Shown: piece by piece, positions 24,981 to 33,581 of the stretch
How positions within the stretch are numbered: the first letter of the stretch is position 1
Layout of the letters: each line of letters begins with the position of its first letter
Assembly (NCBI RefSeq): GCF_015277895.1
Contig: NZ_CP063815.1
Location: 124,001 to 188,000 of the forward strand
Length of the DNA: 64,000 bases
Source: Microbacterium abyssi
GTDB lineage: Bacteria; Actinomycetota; Actinomycetes; Actinomycetales; Microbacteriaceae
Direction of reading: 5' to 3'
The notes under the pieces: generated by a model
Seen by the model: the letters and a program-made list of their open reading frames with translations, nothing else
Told to the model about the DNA's origin: nothing
The model's database searches: none
Program-made: the position numbers and the translations under genes

Positions 24981-25436
24981 ATGTCCGCCCCCTCTACAGC
25001 CGATGTGTTCTGGTCTTCCCACCCGATGCTCATGACGGCAGGTGAAGTCGCGCGGTTCCTTGACCGGACCGAGGTGACCGTCGTGTCGCTCGCACGGAAG
25101 CACGAGATCGGGGCGTACAAGGTGGCGGGAAAGTGGCTGATCGCACCGATCGACCTTCGTGGCTTCGCCGCCGGAGATGCGCGTGCGATGAAGTCCGACC
25201 TGCGCCTCGTGATCGAGCCGGCGCCCGAGTTCACAGGAGATGTCGGCGGTGCGCTGTCTCATCTGCCAGAGCGGTTGTCCGCGAGTGCGGTGGCGGAGGT
25301 GTTGCGCGTCGAGGTCGCAAGGCTGAGTGGCCTCGGGCTCGTCGCCGGTCCAGACGGGAACATCGAACAGGAAGGTGTCGTGGCATACCTCCGTTCTGTG
25401 TCGAATTTCGGGCCGCACTACTCGGACGCTTCCTGA
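24981..25436 (+). CDS. HTH (excisionase/MerR-like) DNA-binding protein of the island
   Basis: A 151-aa protein. LMTAGEVARFLDRTEVTVVS, LARKHEIGAYKVAGKWLIAP and IDLRGF follow the winged HTH pattern of excisionase/MerR-like proteins (HTH_17). The C-terminal half could hold a second small HTH (SASAVAEVLRVEVARLSGLG). The ATG at 24981 follows GGAAGGA. It is the first gene of the island, before the methyltransferase genes, so a regulator of the restriction locus or an excision factor are the two options. No integrase gene lies next to it. Confidence 0.7.
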   Translation: MSAPSTADVFWSSHPMLMTAGEVARFLDRTEVTVVSLARKHEIGAYKVAGKWLIAPIDLRGFAAGDARAMKSDLRLVIEPAPEFTGDVGGALSHLPERLSASAVAEVLRVEVARLSGLGLVAGPDGNIEQEGVVAYLRSVSNFGPHYSDAS

Positions 25437-25548
25437 CGCCAACGCGCACAGCAGGCCACGAGTGCCAACGCATACTCCAGTGCGACAGCGCCACGCTCAC
25501 TCGCAGTGTCGGCTGCATACGCCAGAATGAGTTATGCGGAAGGTGATG

Positions 25549-26148
25549 ATGACGGGAACCACAATGATCGAGCCGCGGCACATCAAGTCTCGGGAGCGGG
25601 TGCGCGACCTTGGTGAGGTCTATACGCAGCCGCGTGAGGTGAATGCGATGCTCGATCTCATCCCCGATGCCTTCACCGACATCGACACGCGCTTCCTCGA
25701 ACCCGCAGCCGGCGATGGCAACTTCCTCGTCGCGATCCTGGGACGGAAGATTGCAGCGATCGACGAAGTGAAGCACGGCGGGAGCGTGTACTGGTATGAG
25801 TTCGCCCTGCTTCGTTGTCTCGCCTCGATCTATGGGATCGACATCAGTGATGAGAACATCGACGAGGCTCGCGAACGGATGAGCGCGGTCATGGACGCGG
25901 CACGTGTCTTCCGGGGCGAACCCGCGACCGCGGGCTTCGACGGCGCCGTCGCCGCGATCCTCGCAACGAACATCGTCGTGGGCGACTCGCTGAATGGGGC
26001 GGATCAGATCGTCTTCGTCGAGTACACGCCGCTCCCGGGAGAACACTTCCAGCGTGTGCGATCGGAACTCGAAACTCCCGCGATGGACCTGTTCTATGAG
26101 CCTCCAGCCGCATTGCCGACGATCCACTACTCGGAGCTCGGCGCATGA
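25549..26148 (+). CDS. Small N6-adenine-type DNA methyltransferase subunit
   Basis: An island gene of about 199 aa. KSRERVRDLGEVYTQPREVN, EPAAGDGNFLVAIL (SAM motif I, Asp-x-Gly-x-x) and IYGIDISDENIDEARERM (motif II-like acidic loop) show the SAM-binding half of a class I DNA methyltransferase. It has no NPPY motif, as in the small subunits that precede Eco57I-type methylases in related restriction loci; they contribute the cofactor side. The ATG at 25549 was picked because GGAAGG lies 5 nt upstream; ATGs at 25534 and 25564 are alternatives. Confidence 0.8.
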   Translation: MTGTTMIEPRHIKSRERVRDLGEVYTQPREVNAMLDLIPDAFTDIDTRFLEPAAGDGNFLVAILGRKIAAIDEVKHGGSVYWYEFALLRCLASIYGIDISDENIDEARERMSAVMDAARVFRGEPATAGFDGAVAAILATNIVVGDSLNGADQIVFVEYTPLPGEHFQRVRSELETPAMDLFYEPPAALPTIHYSELGA

Positions 26149-26167
26149 TCGCCGGGCCTGTCGCAGC

Positions 26168-26728
26168 ATGAATGCGCCAAGCGATGCGCATGTTCCCGAC
26201 GTGCTGGAGACGCTCGCTCAGCTGCCGAACGACGATGTCTATACCCCGCCGAAGGTCGTCGACGCGATGCTCGACACCTTGCCCAAGCACGTCTGGGCAG
26301 AGCCCACCTACCGGTGGTTGGACCCTGCCACGAAGTCGGGTATCTACCTGCGTGAGGCTTTCCGGCGGCTCATGGCTGGCCTCGTCGAGTGGGAGCCGGA
26401 CGGAACCAAGCGCCGCGAGCACATCCTCAAGAACATGCTGTTCGGCGCTGCCACGACGCAGATCAACGGCGAGGTTGCCCGCCGCTCTCTCTACCAGACA
26501 AAGAACGCGACGGGCACGGAGATCGAAGACGTCTCCCTACTCGACCTCGTGATCAGCTTTGATCAGCCCGACGGCAACGTCCCCTTCGTCGATACCGAAC
26601 ATACTTTCAGAGGTGAGGGAACCAACCGGCGCTGCATCTGGTGCGGCGCGCCCGAGGCGCTAGTTCGTGAGAGCCGTGAGCAGTTCGCCTACTCGTTTGT
26701 GCACCACTCAACTATCGCGACAAGATGA
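26168..26728 (+). pseudogene. N-terminal fragment of an Eco57I-type DNA methylase
   Basis: A 186-residue reading frame. DVYTPPKVVDAMLDTLPKHV, LDPATKSGIYLREAFRRLMA, KNMLFGAATTQINGEVARRS and the zinc-finger-like RCIWCGAPEALVR are the N-terminal signature of the methylase subunit of Eco57I-like restriction loci. In intact homologues the sequence continues through EQFAYSFIH into a stretch containing the catalytic NPPY motif. Here the frame stops after 'HHSTIATR'. The following gene resumes the homologous protein in another frame (26725), so the middle segment is missing and the gene is broken. Confidence 0.8.
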
Positions 26729-27615
26729 TCAACGACCGTCGTCTCGCGAAGCTGGTAGACAACCCCAAGCTCTTCGACGTGTTCCCGGGTGTCGAAATCA
26801 AGGGCGGTGTGTCCTACTTTCTGTGGGACCGCGAGCACAACGGTGACTGCGAGTTCTCGACTCGCATCGACGGCCGTGTCGTCTCCACCGCGACCCGTGA
26901 CCTTCGCGAGGGGCACGGAGTCGTGATCCGCGACAACGTTGCGTCGGCACTCGTGCACAACGTGACGAAACACTCGAACGGGAGCGTCGAGGAGTGGTTT
27001 TATCCATCTCTTGCTTTCAACCAGGAGTGGCGGACTAACTACCGTGGCGAGAGCGACAGCCACTTCGCGGGGTCCGTCCCGCTCATCCACAACAGCGGCG
27101 TCGGTTACGTGTCGCCCGAGAACTTCGAGCGCAACCTGGACCTCGTCAACAAATGGAAGGTGCTGATTCCCAAGGCGAGCGACGGGCACGGCCGTGAGGT
27201 GTCGTACGTGATCGGGGAGCCGATCGCTCTGGCGCCGGGTTCGGTCTGTACGCAGTCGTACTATGTGGCTGGCGCGTTCGATTCCCGCGACGAGTGCGAG
27301 CATTACGCGCAGTACCTCTGCACCAAATTCGCTCGGTTCCTAGTGCTCCAGAGGAAGGCGACTCAGGACATCACATCAGAGAGGTTTCGCTTCGTGCCGG
27401 CCCTGCCCATGGATGCGCTCTGGAGCGACGAACGTCTCTACGCTCATTTTGGCTTAACAGACGCTGAAGCTGCCTACATCGATGCGAGCATCCACCCGCG
27501 GGAACCTGTCTTCTCGCTCGACTCCGCTATCCCAGCATCCCATCTTGCGGGAGGAAGCAAGCACCGCGCTGGCGACGTTGCTGTCGAATCCGACGATGAA
27601 GGTGATGACGAGTGA
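26725..27615 (+). pseudogene. C-terminal fragment of the Eco57I-type DNA methylase
   Basis: A 296-residue frame beginning MINDRRLAKLVDNPKLFDVF then PGVEIKGGVSYFLWDREHNG. That matches the part of intact methylases just after the NPPY and MIIPSRWF region. It continues through PLIHNSGVGYVSPENFERNL and DSRDECEHYAQYLCTKFARF to a normal family C-terminus (GLTDAEAAYIDASI). The apparent ATG is an internal Met, not a natural start; the residues before it in frame (YRDK) still fit the family. It overlaps the next gene by GTGA. It might be translated as a stable DNA-recognition fragment, but it cannot methylate. Confidence 0.8.
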
Positions 27616-29816
27616 AGACCGACGTCGTAAAGCCTAAGGACGTCTTCTACAACCCGACGCGCCTTGTCGTACCGCTCTTCCAGCGTCCCTACGTTTGGTC
27701 GAAGGAAACGCAGTGGAGCCCGCTCTGGCAGGACATAGTTCGGCTGATCGAGGTGATCTCTCAGCACAACCAGACTGCGACGCACTTCCTGGGGGCGATC
27801 GTCATCCAGCAGGTGCCAACGACTCTCGGCGCCCTGCCCACCTGGAATGTCATCGATGGTCAGCAGCGCCTCACGACGTTGCAACTGCTACTCGACGCGC
27901 TGCACGCAGAGCTCGAACGTCGAGGGTGGGCGCAGTTGGCCGGCCAGATTCTGCCGCTCGTTGAGAATCCGTCCGACTATCGCGACGACGAGAACGATCG
28001 CTACAAACTGTGGCCGACTAATCGCGACCGCGACGGGTTTACCTCGGTGATGTCGGCTCCGACACCGGTCGATTACTCCGCACTCGTCAAGTCCCGACTT
28101 GGTGACGCGCACGAGTTCTTCGCGGAGTCGATCGCTGGTTGGCTCGGGGACGATAACGCGGCTGAACGGCGAGCACGGATGCTCGTGGCCACCGTCATGG
28201 ATCGGCTGGAGATCGCGAGCATCCGTCTTGATGCGAATGAAGACGCACAGGCGATCTTCGAGACGCTCAACGCGCGGGGCACGCCTTTGTCGGCCGCTGA
28301 CCTAATCAAAAACTTCGTGTTCCAGAATCTCGCAGGGACACCACATGACGCCGAGCAGGCCTACCTGAACTATTGGGCCGAGTTCGAGACGCCTTGGTGG
28401 GAGAAGGAGATCACGACCGGGCGCATCAAGAATTCACGCGCGTCGCTGTTCCTGTGGCAGTGGCTCACCGCCCGCACCCTCATCGACTTCCCGATTCGTG
28501 AGGTGTTCACGCAGTTCAAGCACTATGTGAACACCGTCGCGAAGGACATCGGCGTGCTGCTTCCACACATTAAGGCTGCGGCCGACCGGTATCGGTCGAT
28601 CATCGAGGGCTCCGAGAACGTCAACGGCCAGCTCAGCCGACCGGAGTTGTTCAGCTACCGTGTCGGGACGCTCGACTCTGAGATCGCCCGTCCGCTGCTC
28701 ATCTGGCTCGACGAGCCGGAACAGGCGTCGGTCCCCGTTGCTGATCGGGAGCGCATTCTCGAGATTCTTGAGAGCTGGTTCGTCCGCCGCGCGCTGGTCA
28801 AGGCGCCCTCACAAGGTTCGAACCGGTTCATCATCGACCTGATGCAGCATCTCAGCACGCAGCCGCACGACGCGCTCCCTGACGCGACCGAGGCATACCT
28901 CGTCGCCAATCACACAGCCGTTGGATACTGGCCGGGCGACGCCGAAGTCAGGGAAGCGTTGACCGGAGCGACAACGTACTGGAAGTATCTGCGGGGCCGC
29001 CTGCGCATGGTTCTCGAAGCGCTTGAGGACGCGAAACGCGGGTACCCGAGCGGGAAGCAGCTCGCGATGGGACCGGTCGTCCGAAGCAAGGGCACCATCG
29101 AACATCTGATGCCGCAGGGATGGCGCAAGCACTGGCCCGCTGAGCTGACCGACGAGCAAGAGGCTGCACGAGACCGCATTGTCCAGCAGCTCGGAAACCT
29201 CACCCTGGTCACCCAGAAGTTGAACAGCAAGATCAACAATGGGCCGTGGCATTCAAAGCGAGAGCACTTCCTCAACCATGACGATGTGTTGATCACGAAG
29301 GATGCGATGAACCTTGCGCCGAAGAGCTGGGGCGAGACGGCGATCGAGCAGCGCACCGCGATGCTCATCGATCAGATTCTTGATATCTGGCAAGCGCCGG
29401 CGGGGCACGTTGGTCTCGGGGGAGGCGCCACCGTCGCGCCGGCGACTTCTGTGACCGTCGACATCGCGCAGCTGGTCTCGTCGGGCTGGCTGGAGGTCGG
29501 CAGTGAGCTAACAACCCGGCACCCGAGATCGATGCACGCGGGTGTGCGTGCATCGGTGGCTCAGGACGGGCGCATCTTCATCGGCGACGTGGCATACGCA
29601 ACGCCGTCCGCGGCGGCAGTGGCGGTGACCGAAACCGACACGAACGGCTGGTGGTGGTGGGTGGTTGCCGCCACCGGAAAGTCGCTTCAGGATCTCCGAG
29701 CTGAGTACCTGGCGAGCGTCGGCGAGGCCGACGCGGATGTCGTAGACGAGGTCTCCGACGACGTTCATGCACTCGACGCGGACGACCCTGAGCCGGCCGA
29801 GGAAGACACCGCGTGA
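27612..29816 (+). CDS. GmrSD-like nuclease: DUF262-DUF1524 with C-terminal RAMA domain
   Basis: A 734-aa cytoplasmic protein of the island. The DUF262 (ParB/Srx-like) domain is marked by VPLFQRPYVW (20-29) and DGQQRLTTLQ (82-91). FETLNARGTPLSAADLIKNF follows. The DUF1524 HNH-type nuclease centres on EHLMPQGW (about 497-504) and NLTLVTQKLNSKINNGPW (about 529). The C-terminus (about 617-690) has the RAMA pattern: LVSSGWLEVGSEL ... ASVAQDGRIFIGDVAYATPS ... NGWWWWVV. The tail is acidic. The family includes modification-dependent (type IV) restriction enzymes, and RAMA is predicted to sense modified DNA. The start GTG overlaps the previous stop, and the end overlaps the helicase gene (GTGA), so the three genes are coupled. 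Confidence 0.9.
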   Translation: MKTDVVKPKDVFYNPTRLVVPLFQRPYVWSKETQWSPLWQDIVRLIEVISQHNQTATHFLGAIVIQQVPTTLGALPTWNVIDGQQRLTTLQLLLDALHAELERRGWAQLAGQILPLVENPSDYRDDENDRYKLWPTNRDRDGFTSVMSAPTPVDYSALVKSRLGDAHEFFAESIAGWLGDDNAAERRARMLVATVMDRLEIASIRLDANEDAQAIFETLNARGTPLSAADLIKNFVFQNLAGTPHDAEQAYLNYWAEFETPWWEKEITTGRIKNSRASLFLWQWLTARTLIDFPIREVFTQFKHYVNTVAKDIGVLLPHIKAAADRYRSIIEGSENVNGQLSRPELFSYRVGTLDSEIARPLLIWLDEPEQASVPVADRERILEILESWFVRRALVKAPSQGSNRFIIDLMQHLSTQPHDALPDATEAYLVANHTAVGYWPGDAEVREALTGATTYWKYLRGRLRMVLEALEDAKRGYPSGKQLAMGPVVRSKGTIEHLMPQGWRKHWPAELTDEQEAARDRIVQQLGNLTLVTQKLNSKINNGPWHSKREHFLNHDDVLITKDAMNLAPKSWGETAIEQRTAMLIDQILDIWQAPAGHVGLGGGATVAPATSVTVDIAQLVSSGWLEVGSELTTRHPRSMHAGVRASVAQDGRIFIGDVAYATPSAAAVAVTETDTNGWWWWVVAATGKSLQDLRAEYLASVGEADADVVDEVSDDVHALDADDPEPAEEDTA

Positions 29817-32257
29817 CCAAGTACATCTATGCCTATACGCATGCTGGAAACGCGAAGCCGTGGACTCGGCCGAGTGGGCAGGTAGGGGACACCTGGATCA
29901 AGGTCGGCGAGACCGTCAATCCGGGAATCGACCGCGTTCGCCAGCAGGTGGGAACTGCATTCCCAGGTCTTCATGGCGTCCAGATCCTCTTCCATTCCGA
30001 GCCCGCGCTACGTGCTGACGGCACCGAATTCAGCGACCGTGGTGTGCACCGTGTCCTGCGGAATGCAGGAATCGTTAATCCGGGCGGCGAGTGGTTCGAG
30101 GCGACTGAGGCTGAGGTCTGGGCAGCGATCAGATCGCTGCAGCGCGGGCTTCCGTTTGACCCGACACGTGTCCAGGACTTTGAGCCGCGGCCCGAGCAGA
30201 GACGTGCCGTCGAGCTCACGGCGGCGTTCTTTCGCGCGCACGGGACGCCAGAACTCGCAAGCGCACCGAAGTTCTTGTGGAACGCGAAGATGCGTTTCGG
30301 AAAGACCTTCACGACCTATCAGCTCGCGAAGGAGATGGGCTGGACTAAGCTGCTCATCCTCACCTACAAGCCTGCGGTGCGAAGCGCATGGCGCGACGAC
30401 CTGTTGGGTCACGTCGACTTCATCGACTGGCAATACGTCGACCGCGACACCCCGCCTTACGAAGCGGATGCGCTGGTCGACAGTGGACGGCCAACCGCTT
30501 GGTTCGCGTCTTTCCAGGACGTCATTGGCCGCGACGCGAACGGCAAGCCCAAACCTCGAAACGAGACGCTCCATATCGTGGATTGGGACTGCATCGTCAT
30601 CGACGAGTTCCACTTCGGCGCCTCGACCGCAGCAGCCCGGGAAGTCTACGACCCGCAGGACAGCGCGGAGGCAGCGCTGGCGCAGCTCTTCGAGAGGGCA
30701 TCGGACGAGTCGAGCGACACGGACGCCGACGTCGTGCCAGAGCTCGACTACGGGCTGAAGACGAAGTACCATCTTCACCTGTCCGGCACGCCGTTCAAGG
30801 CCATCACCAATGGCGACTACGACGACTCTGAGGTATTCAACTGGACGTACATCGATGAGCAGCGCGCGAAGTCAGAATGGAACCCCAAAGCAGGACGCAA
30901 TCCGTATGCGGAGTTGCCCCAGATGCGTATGTACACGTACGCGATGGGGGCGCCAACGGGCGACTGGGTCGATGGCGGCGAGTTTAATGGGTTCGACCTG
31001 AACACCTACTTCAAGGCGAAGCGAGTGGCGGGTGCCTATGAGTTCGAGAAGCCGGACTACGTGGCATCATTCCTGGACCTCATCCGTGGGAAGAAGGCGC
31101 TACCCGAGCGGATCGAGGACGGGGACGATGCAGATGCACAGTTCCCCTACGAGGCCGCTGAGTTCAAGGAGGCGGTGAAGCACTCGGTCTGGTACATGCC
31201 CGACGTTGCCGCCTGCGAGGCAATGGCAGCTCAATTGCGCGCAGACCCGTTCTTCTCCACATTCGAGATCTACGTCGCTGCCGGCGCGAAGGCGAGGATC
31301 GGGGCGCTGGCCCTTCCGCCGTTGCAGGCGGCGATACGACGTGCGGATGAGACCGGAAAATCGGGGTCGATCACGCTCTCGTGCGGAAAGCTGATGACAG
31401 GCGTGACCGTCCCCGAGTGGTCATCAATATTCATGCTTCGCTCGCTGAAAGCTCCCGAGTCCTACTTCCAGGCGGCGTTCCGGGTCCAGTCGCCATGGAA
31501 GGTCGACGGCGAGATCAAAAAGCAAACCGCCTACGTGTTCGAGTTCGACCCGAACAGGGCTCTATCGCTCATCGCTCTGTACGGGACGGAACTCGCGAAC
31601 AACTCTGCCGACAAGAAGGCAACGCAGGCGTCGGTGCTGGGCGAGTTGATCAACTTCCTCCCGATCTTCGCGATCGATGGTGGCCGGATGGAGCAGCTCG
31701 ATGTGCAAGCAATCCTCGACTGGGCGCACGGTGGCATCGGTGCAAACGCCCTCGCGCGACGCTGGAAGTCGACGGACCTGTACAACCTCAATGGGGTCAC
31801 GATGGACCGACTCCTTCATGACGCGGACCTCATCGCAGAGTTGGAGCAGATCGAGGACTTCCGGAGCATTCGGGAGGAGGCCGAAAAGATCGTCACCGCG
31901 TCGAAGAAGCTTGCCACCGTCAAGCGCGACGGCGGGGGCGCGAAGGAGCAGCGCCCACACAAGAAGGCGATCGCGGATCAGCGTAAGGACATCCGAGCCA
32001 AACTGAAGAAGGTTTCGGCGAAGGTCTTGATCTTCATGTACCTCACCGACTTCCGCGAGGAGCGGCTGAAGCACGTCATCGAGTCACTCGATACCGAACT
32101 CTTCCTCCGCTCGACGGGGCTCTCGCTCGAGTCGTACGGCAAGCTCACGGAGATCGGCGTCATCGATGTCGGCAACATGACCGACGCCATCCAGAAGTTC
32201 CGCTACTTCGAGAAGAAGAGCATCGAGGCGCTGGTTGGATTGGATCGTGATGCCTGA
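29813..32257 (+). CDS. GIY-YIG / DEAD-box restriction helicase-nuclease
   Basis: An 814-aa predicted restriction subunit. The N-terminal T5orf172/GIY-YIG-like domain (1-100) has YIYAYTHAG, IKVGETVNPGIDRVRQQ and EFSDRGVHRVL (nuclease Tyr, Arg and Glu candidates). The SF2 helicase core follows: Walker A NAKMRFGKTFTT (about 157-168), DEFHFG (motif II, about 262), HLSGTPFKAI (motif III, about 323) and SYFQAAFRVQSPW (motif VI region, about 551). A Lys-rich helical C-terminus completes it. It resembles the R subunit partner of Eco57I-like methylases. All helicase motifs are intact. Its start overlaps the DUF262 gene by 4 bp. Confidence 0.9.
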   Translation: MTKYIYAYTHAGNAKPWTRPSGQVGDTWIKVGETVNPGIDRVRQQVGTAFPGLHGVQILFHSEPALRADGTEFSDRGVHRVLRNAGIVNPGGEWFEATEAEVWAAIRSLQRGLPFDPTRVQDFEPRPEQRRAVELTAAFFRAHGTPELASAPKFLWNAKMRFGKTFTTYQLAKEMGWTKLLILTYKPAVRSAWRDDLLGHVDFIDWQYVDRDTPPYEADALVDSGRPTAWFASFQDVIGRDANGKPKPRNETLHIVDWDCIVIDEFHFGASTAAAREVYDPQDSAEAALAQLFERASDESSDTDADVVPELDYGLKTKYHLHLSGTPFKAITNGDYDDSEVFNWTYIDEQRAKSEWNPKAGRNPYAELPQMRMYTYAMGAPTGDWVDGGEFNGFDLNTYFKAKRVAGAYEFEKPDYVASFLDLIRGKKALPERIEDGDDADAQFPYEAAEFKEAVKHSVWYMPDVAACEAMAAQLRADPFFSTFEIYVAAGAKARIGALALPPLQAAIRRADETGKSGSITLSCGKLMTGVTVPEWSSIFMLRSLKAPESYFQAAFRVQSPWKVDGEIKKQTAYVFEFDPNRALSLIALYGTELANNSADKKATQASVLGELINFLPIFAIDGGRMEQLDVQAILDWAHGGIGANALARRWKSTDLYNLNGVTMDRLLHDADLIAELEQIEDFRSIREEAEKIVTASKKLATVKRDGGGAKEQRPHKKAIADQRKDIRAKLKKVSAKVLIFMYLTDFREERLKHVIESLDTELFLRSTGLSLESYGKLTEIGVIDVGNMTDAIQKFRYFEKKSIEALVGLDRDA

Positions 32258-32307
32258 ACGATTGCGCCCTCAGCGGACCCAGCGTCGAGGCCGTTAGGGA
32301 CGAGCAC

Positions 32308-33048
32308 ATGCATCCAGATTGGTTCGATTGGCTCAGCCTTGCGGTGACCGTGCTTGCGGCGGTTGTGCCGGCGTGGCTCGCCATCGCCCTGTGGCGGTCG
32401 GATCGTCAGAGTTCAATCCGCGAACGCCGCAGCGCGGCGACGCGCGAGTTCACGCACCTCCTCGCAACAGGCGACCCAGTTCTTGTGCGTTTCCGTGACC
32501 TTGGATACTTCGCCGAGACGATGGGTCGAGGTTCTAGTCCGCTCCTGCAACTGATTCATCGCTACATGGAGTGGGACCGGGATGAAGAGCGCGAGGAGGA
32601 GCGCCAGGTCAAGGGCGGCGAGATTCAGAAGTCGCGTGAACCGCGATTGGACTTGTCGGTTGATGCCAACACCGCGATCTTGCGCTGGAACCGTGACGCT
32701 GACTACCGGGCTGACCTCACCGAAGTCGTTCTTGCCAACGGTGAGATTTTCCCTGCCGAAGAGGACAACCGAATCATCTCTCCGACCACTCGTCGAGCCG
32801 CCGAGGATGAGATCCTGAGCGACCCCCGTGAGTACCGTGAGTGGCTGGCGGGAACGAGGCTTGCACCGGGCCGCATCCGTCGTCGTCGGCTGCTTGAGCG
32901 GCTGCGCTTCTGGCCCACGGGCACCGTGGTGCTCACGGAGCCGCTCAATCCGGCTGCGACCAAGGACTACCTTGACAACGACGAGATCGACGGCGACGAA
33001 TGGCTGCGCGAGCGCTCGACAGTTCCGCCCGAAGAGCGCGACTGGTAG
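32308..33048 (+). CDS. Membrane-anchored hypothetical protein of the island
   Basis: A 246-aa protein with one N-terminal membrane helix (LSLAVTVLAAVVPAWLAIAL, residues 10-29), then a charged helix (RSDRQSSIRERRSAATREFT) and a highly charged soluble part (EWDRDEEREEERQ). The C-terminus is acidic. It starts 50 bp after the helicase gene and may belong to the same operon. Not recognised. A membrane-tethered accessory of the defence locus is possible but unsupported beyond position. Confidence 0.65.
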   Translation: MHPDWFDWLSLAVTVLAAVVPAWLAIALWRSDRQSSIRERRSAATREFTHLLATGDPVLVRFRDLGYFAETMGRGSSPLLQLIHRYMEWDRDEEREEERQVKGGEIQKSREPRLDLSVDANTAILRWNRDADYRADLTEVVLANGEIFPAEEDNRIISPTTRRAAEDEILSDPREYREWLAGTRLAPGRIRRRRLLERLRFWPTGTVVLTEPLNPAATKDYLDNDEIDGDEWLRERSTVPPEERDW

Positions 33049-33581
33049 CGGCGCTACCTCGTCCAGAGCGGCAGTTCGTTCCAACCTTTGGGGAACCCCA
33101 TGGTGTTCTCAAGAGTCATGCCGCCCACGGTTCCGAGCTTGTTCGCCTGTGTCGCAAGGGCTGACCACGCCCAAGTGCTTGAGGGGTTCGAACCCACGTG
33201 TCGTGCGCAGCCTTCCCCTCGCAGGTGCGCTCTCGCGTGTCGGATCATTCCGATCCGATGCGATGCCGAGCAGGTGTTGCGCGACGAGTAGGCACAGCAA
33301 CTCAACATCGTTGAGTGCAGGTTTGCGCCCTGCACGATGATCCCGCGTGAACCCGATCGCGGGCAGGATGCGGTCATCGAGACAGGCCTCGAATCGCAAT
33401 ATCGGGTGGCTCTGAACCGCAATATTTAGTGGCCCTCAGACCTCCAAATACGCACACCGTCGCGCCGCCGAGTTGAGGGTTCGGGCTGGTCGCTTCGTCG
33501 GCACGGGGGATTCGAGCGGAAGCCACGCGCGAGACTGTTGCGCCAGCCGTCGCGCTCTTTGCGACGGCTGGCGCCCCCTAT
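33049..33581. other. Intergenic wreckage at the right side of the island
   Basis: No intact gene. It contains the frameshifted IS982 transposase fragment (33215-33399). A minus-strand stretch at 33060-33150 reads MGFPKGW, a phrase common near the end of DNA methyltransferases. A short copy of a sequence found again at 36223 also lies here. Confidence 0.55.
33215..33399 (-). mobile_element. Degenerate IS982-family transposase fragment
   Basis: On the minus strand AGRKPALNDVELLCLLVAQH then LLGIASDR is the N-terminal signature of IS982-type transposases. The continuation IRHARAHLRG appears in the next frame, showing a frameshift. No DDE domain or terminal repeats are visible, so this is a dead remnant. 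Confidence 0.65.

Noticed and set aside
24981..25436. Integrase for the island
   Set aside because: The first island gene is only an HTH protein, and no tyrosine or serine recombinase motifs occur between 24.8 and 37 kb.
33170..33210. GGGTTCGAACCC resembling a tRNA T-loop, as a possible right att site
   Set aside because: The flanking stem bases do not pair as a T-arm, no acceptor or CCA follows, and it does not match the left tRNA-Ser fragment. The sequence lies in the IS982 wreckage.
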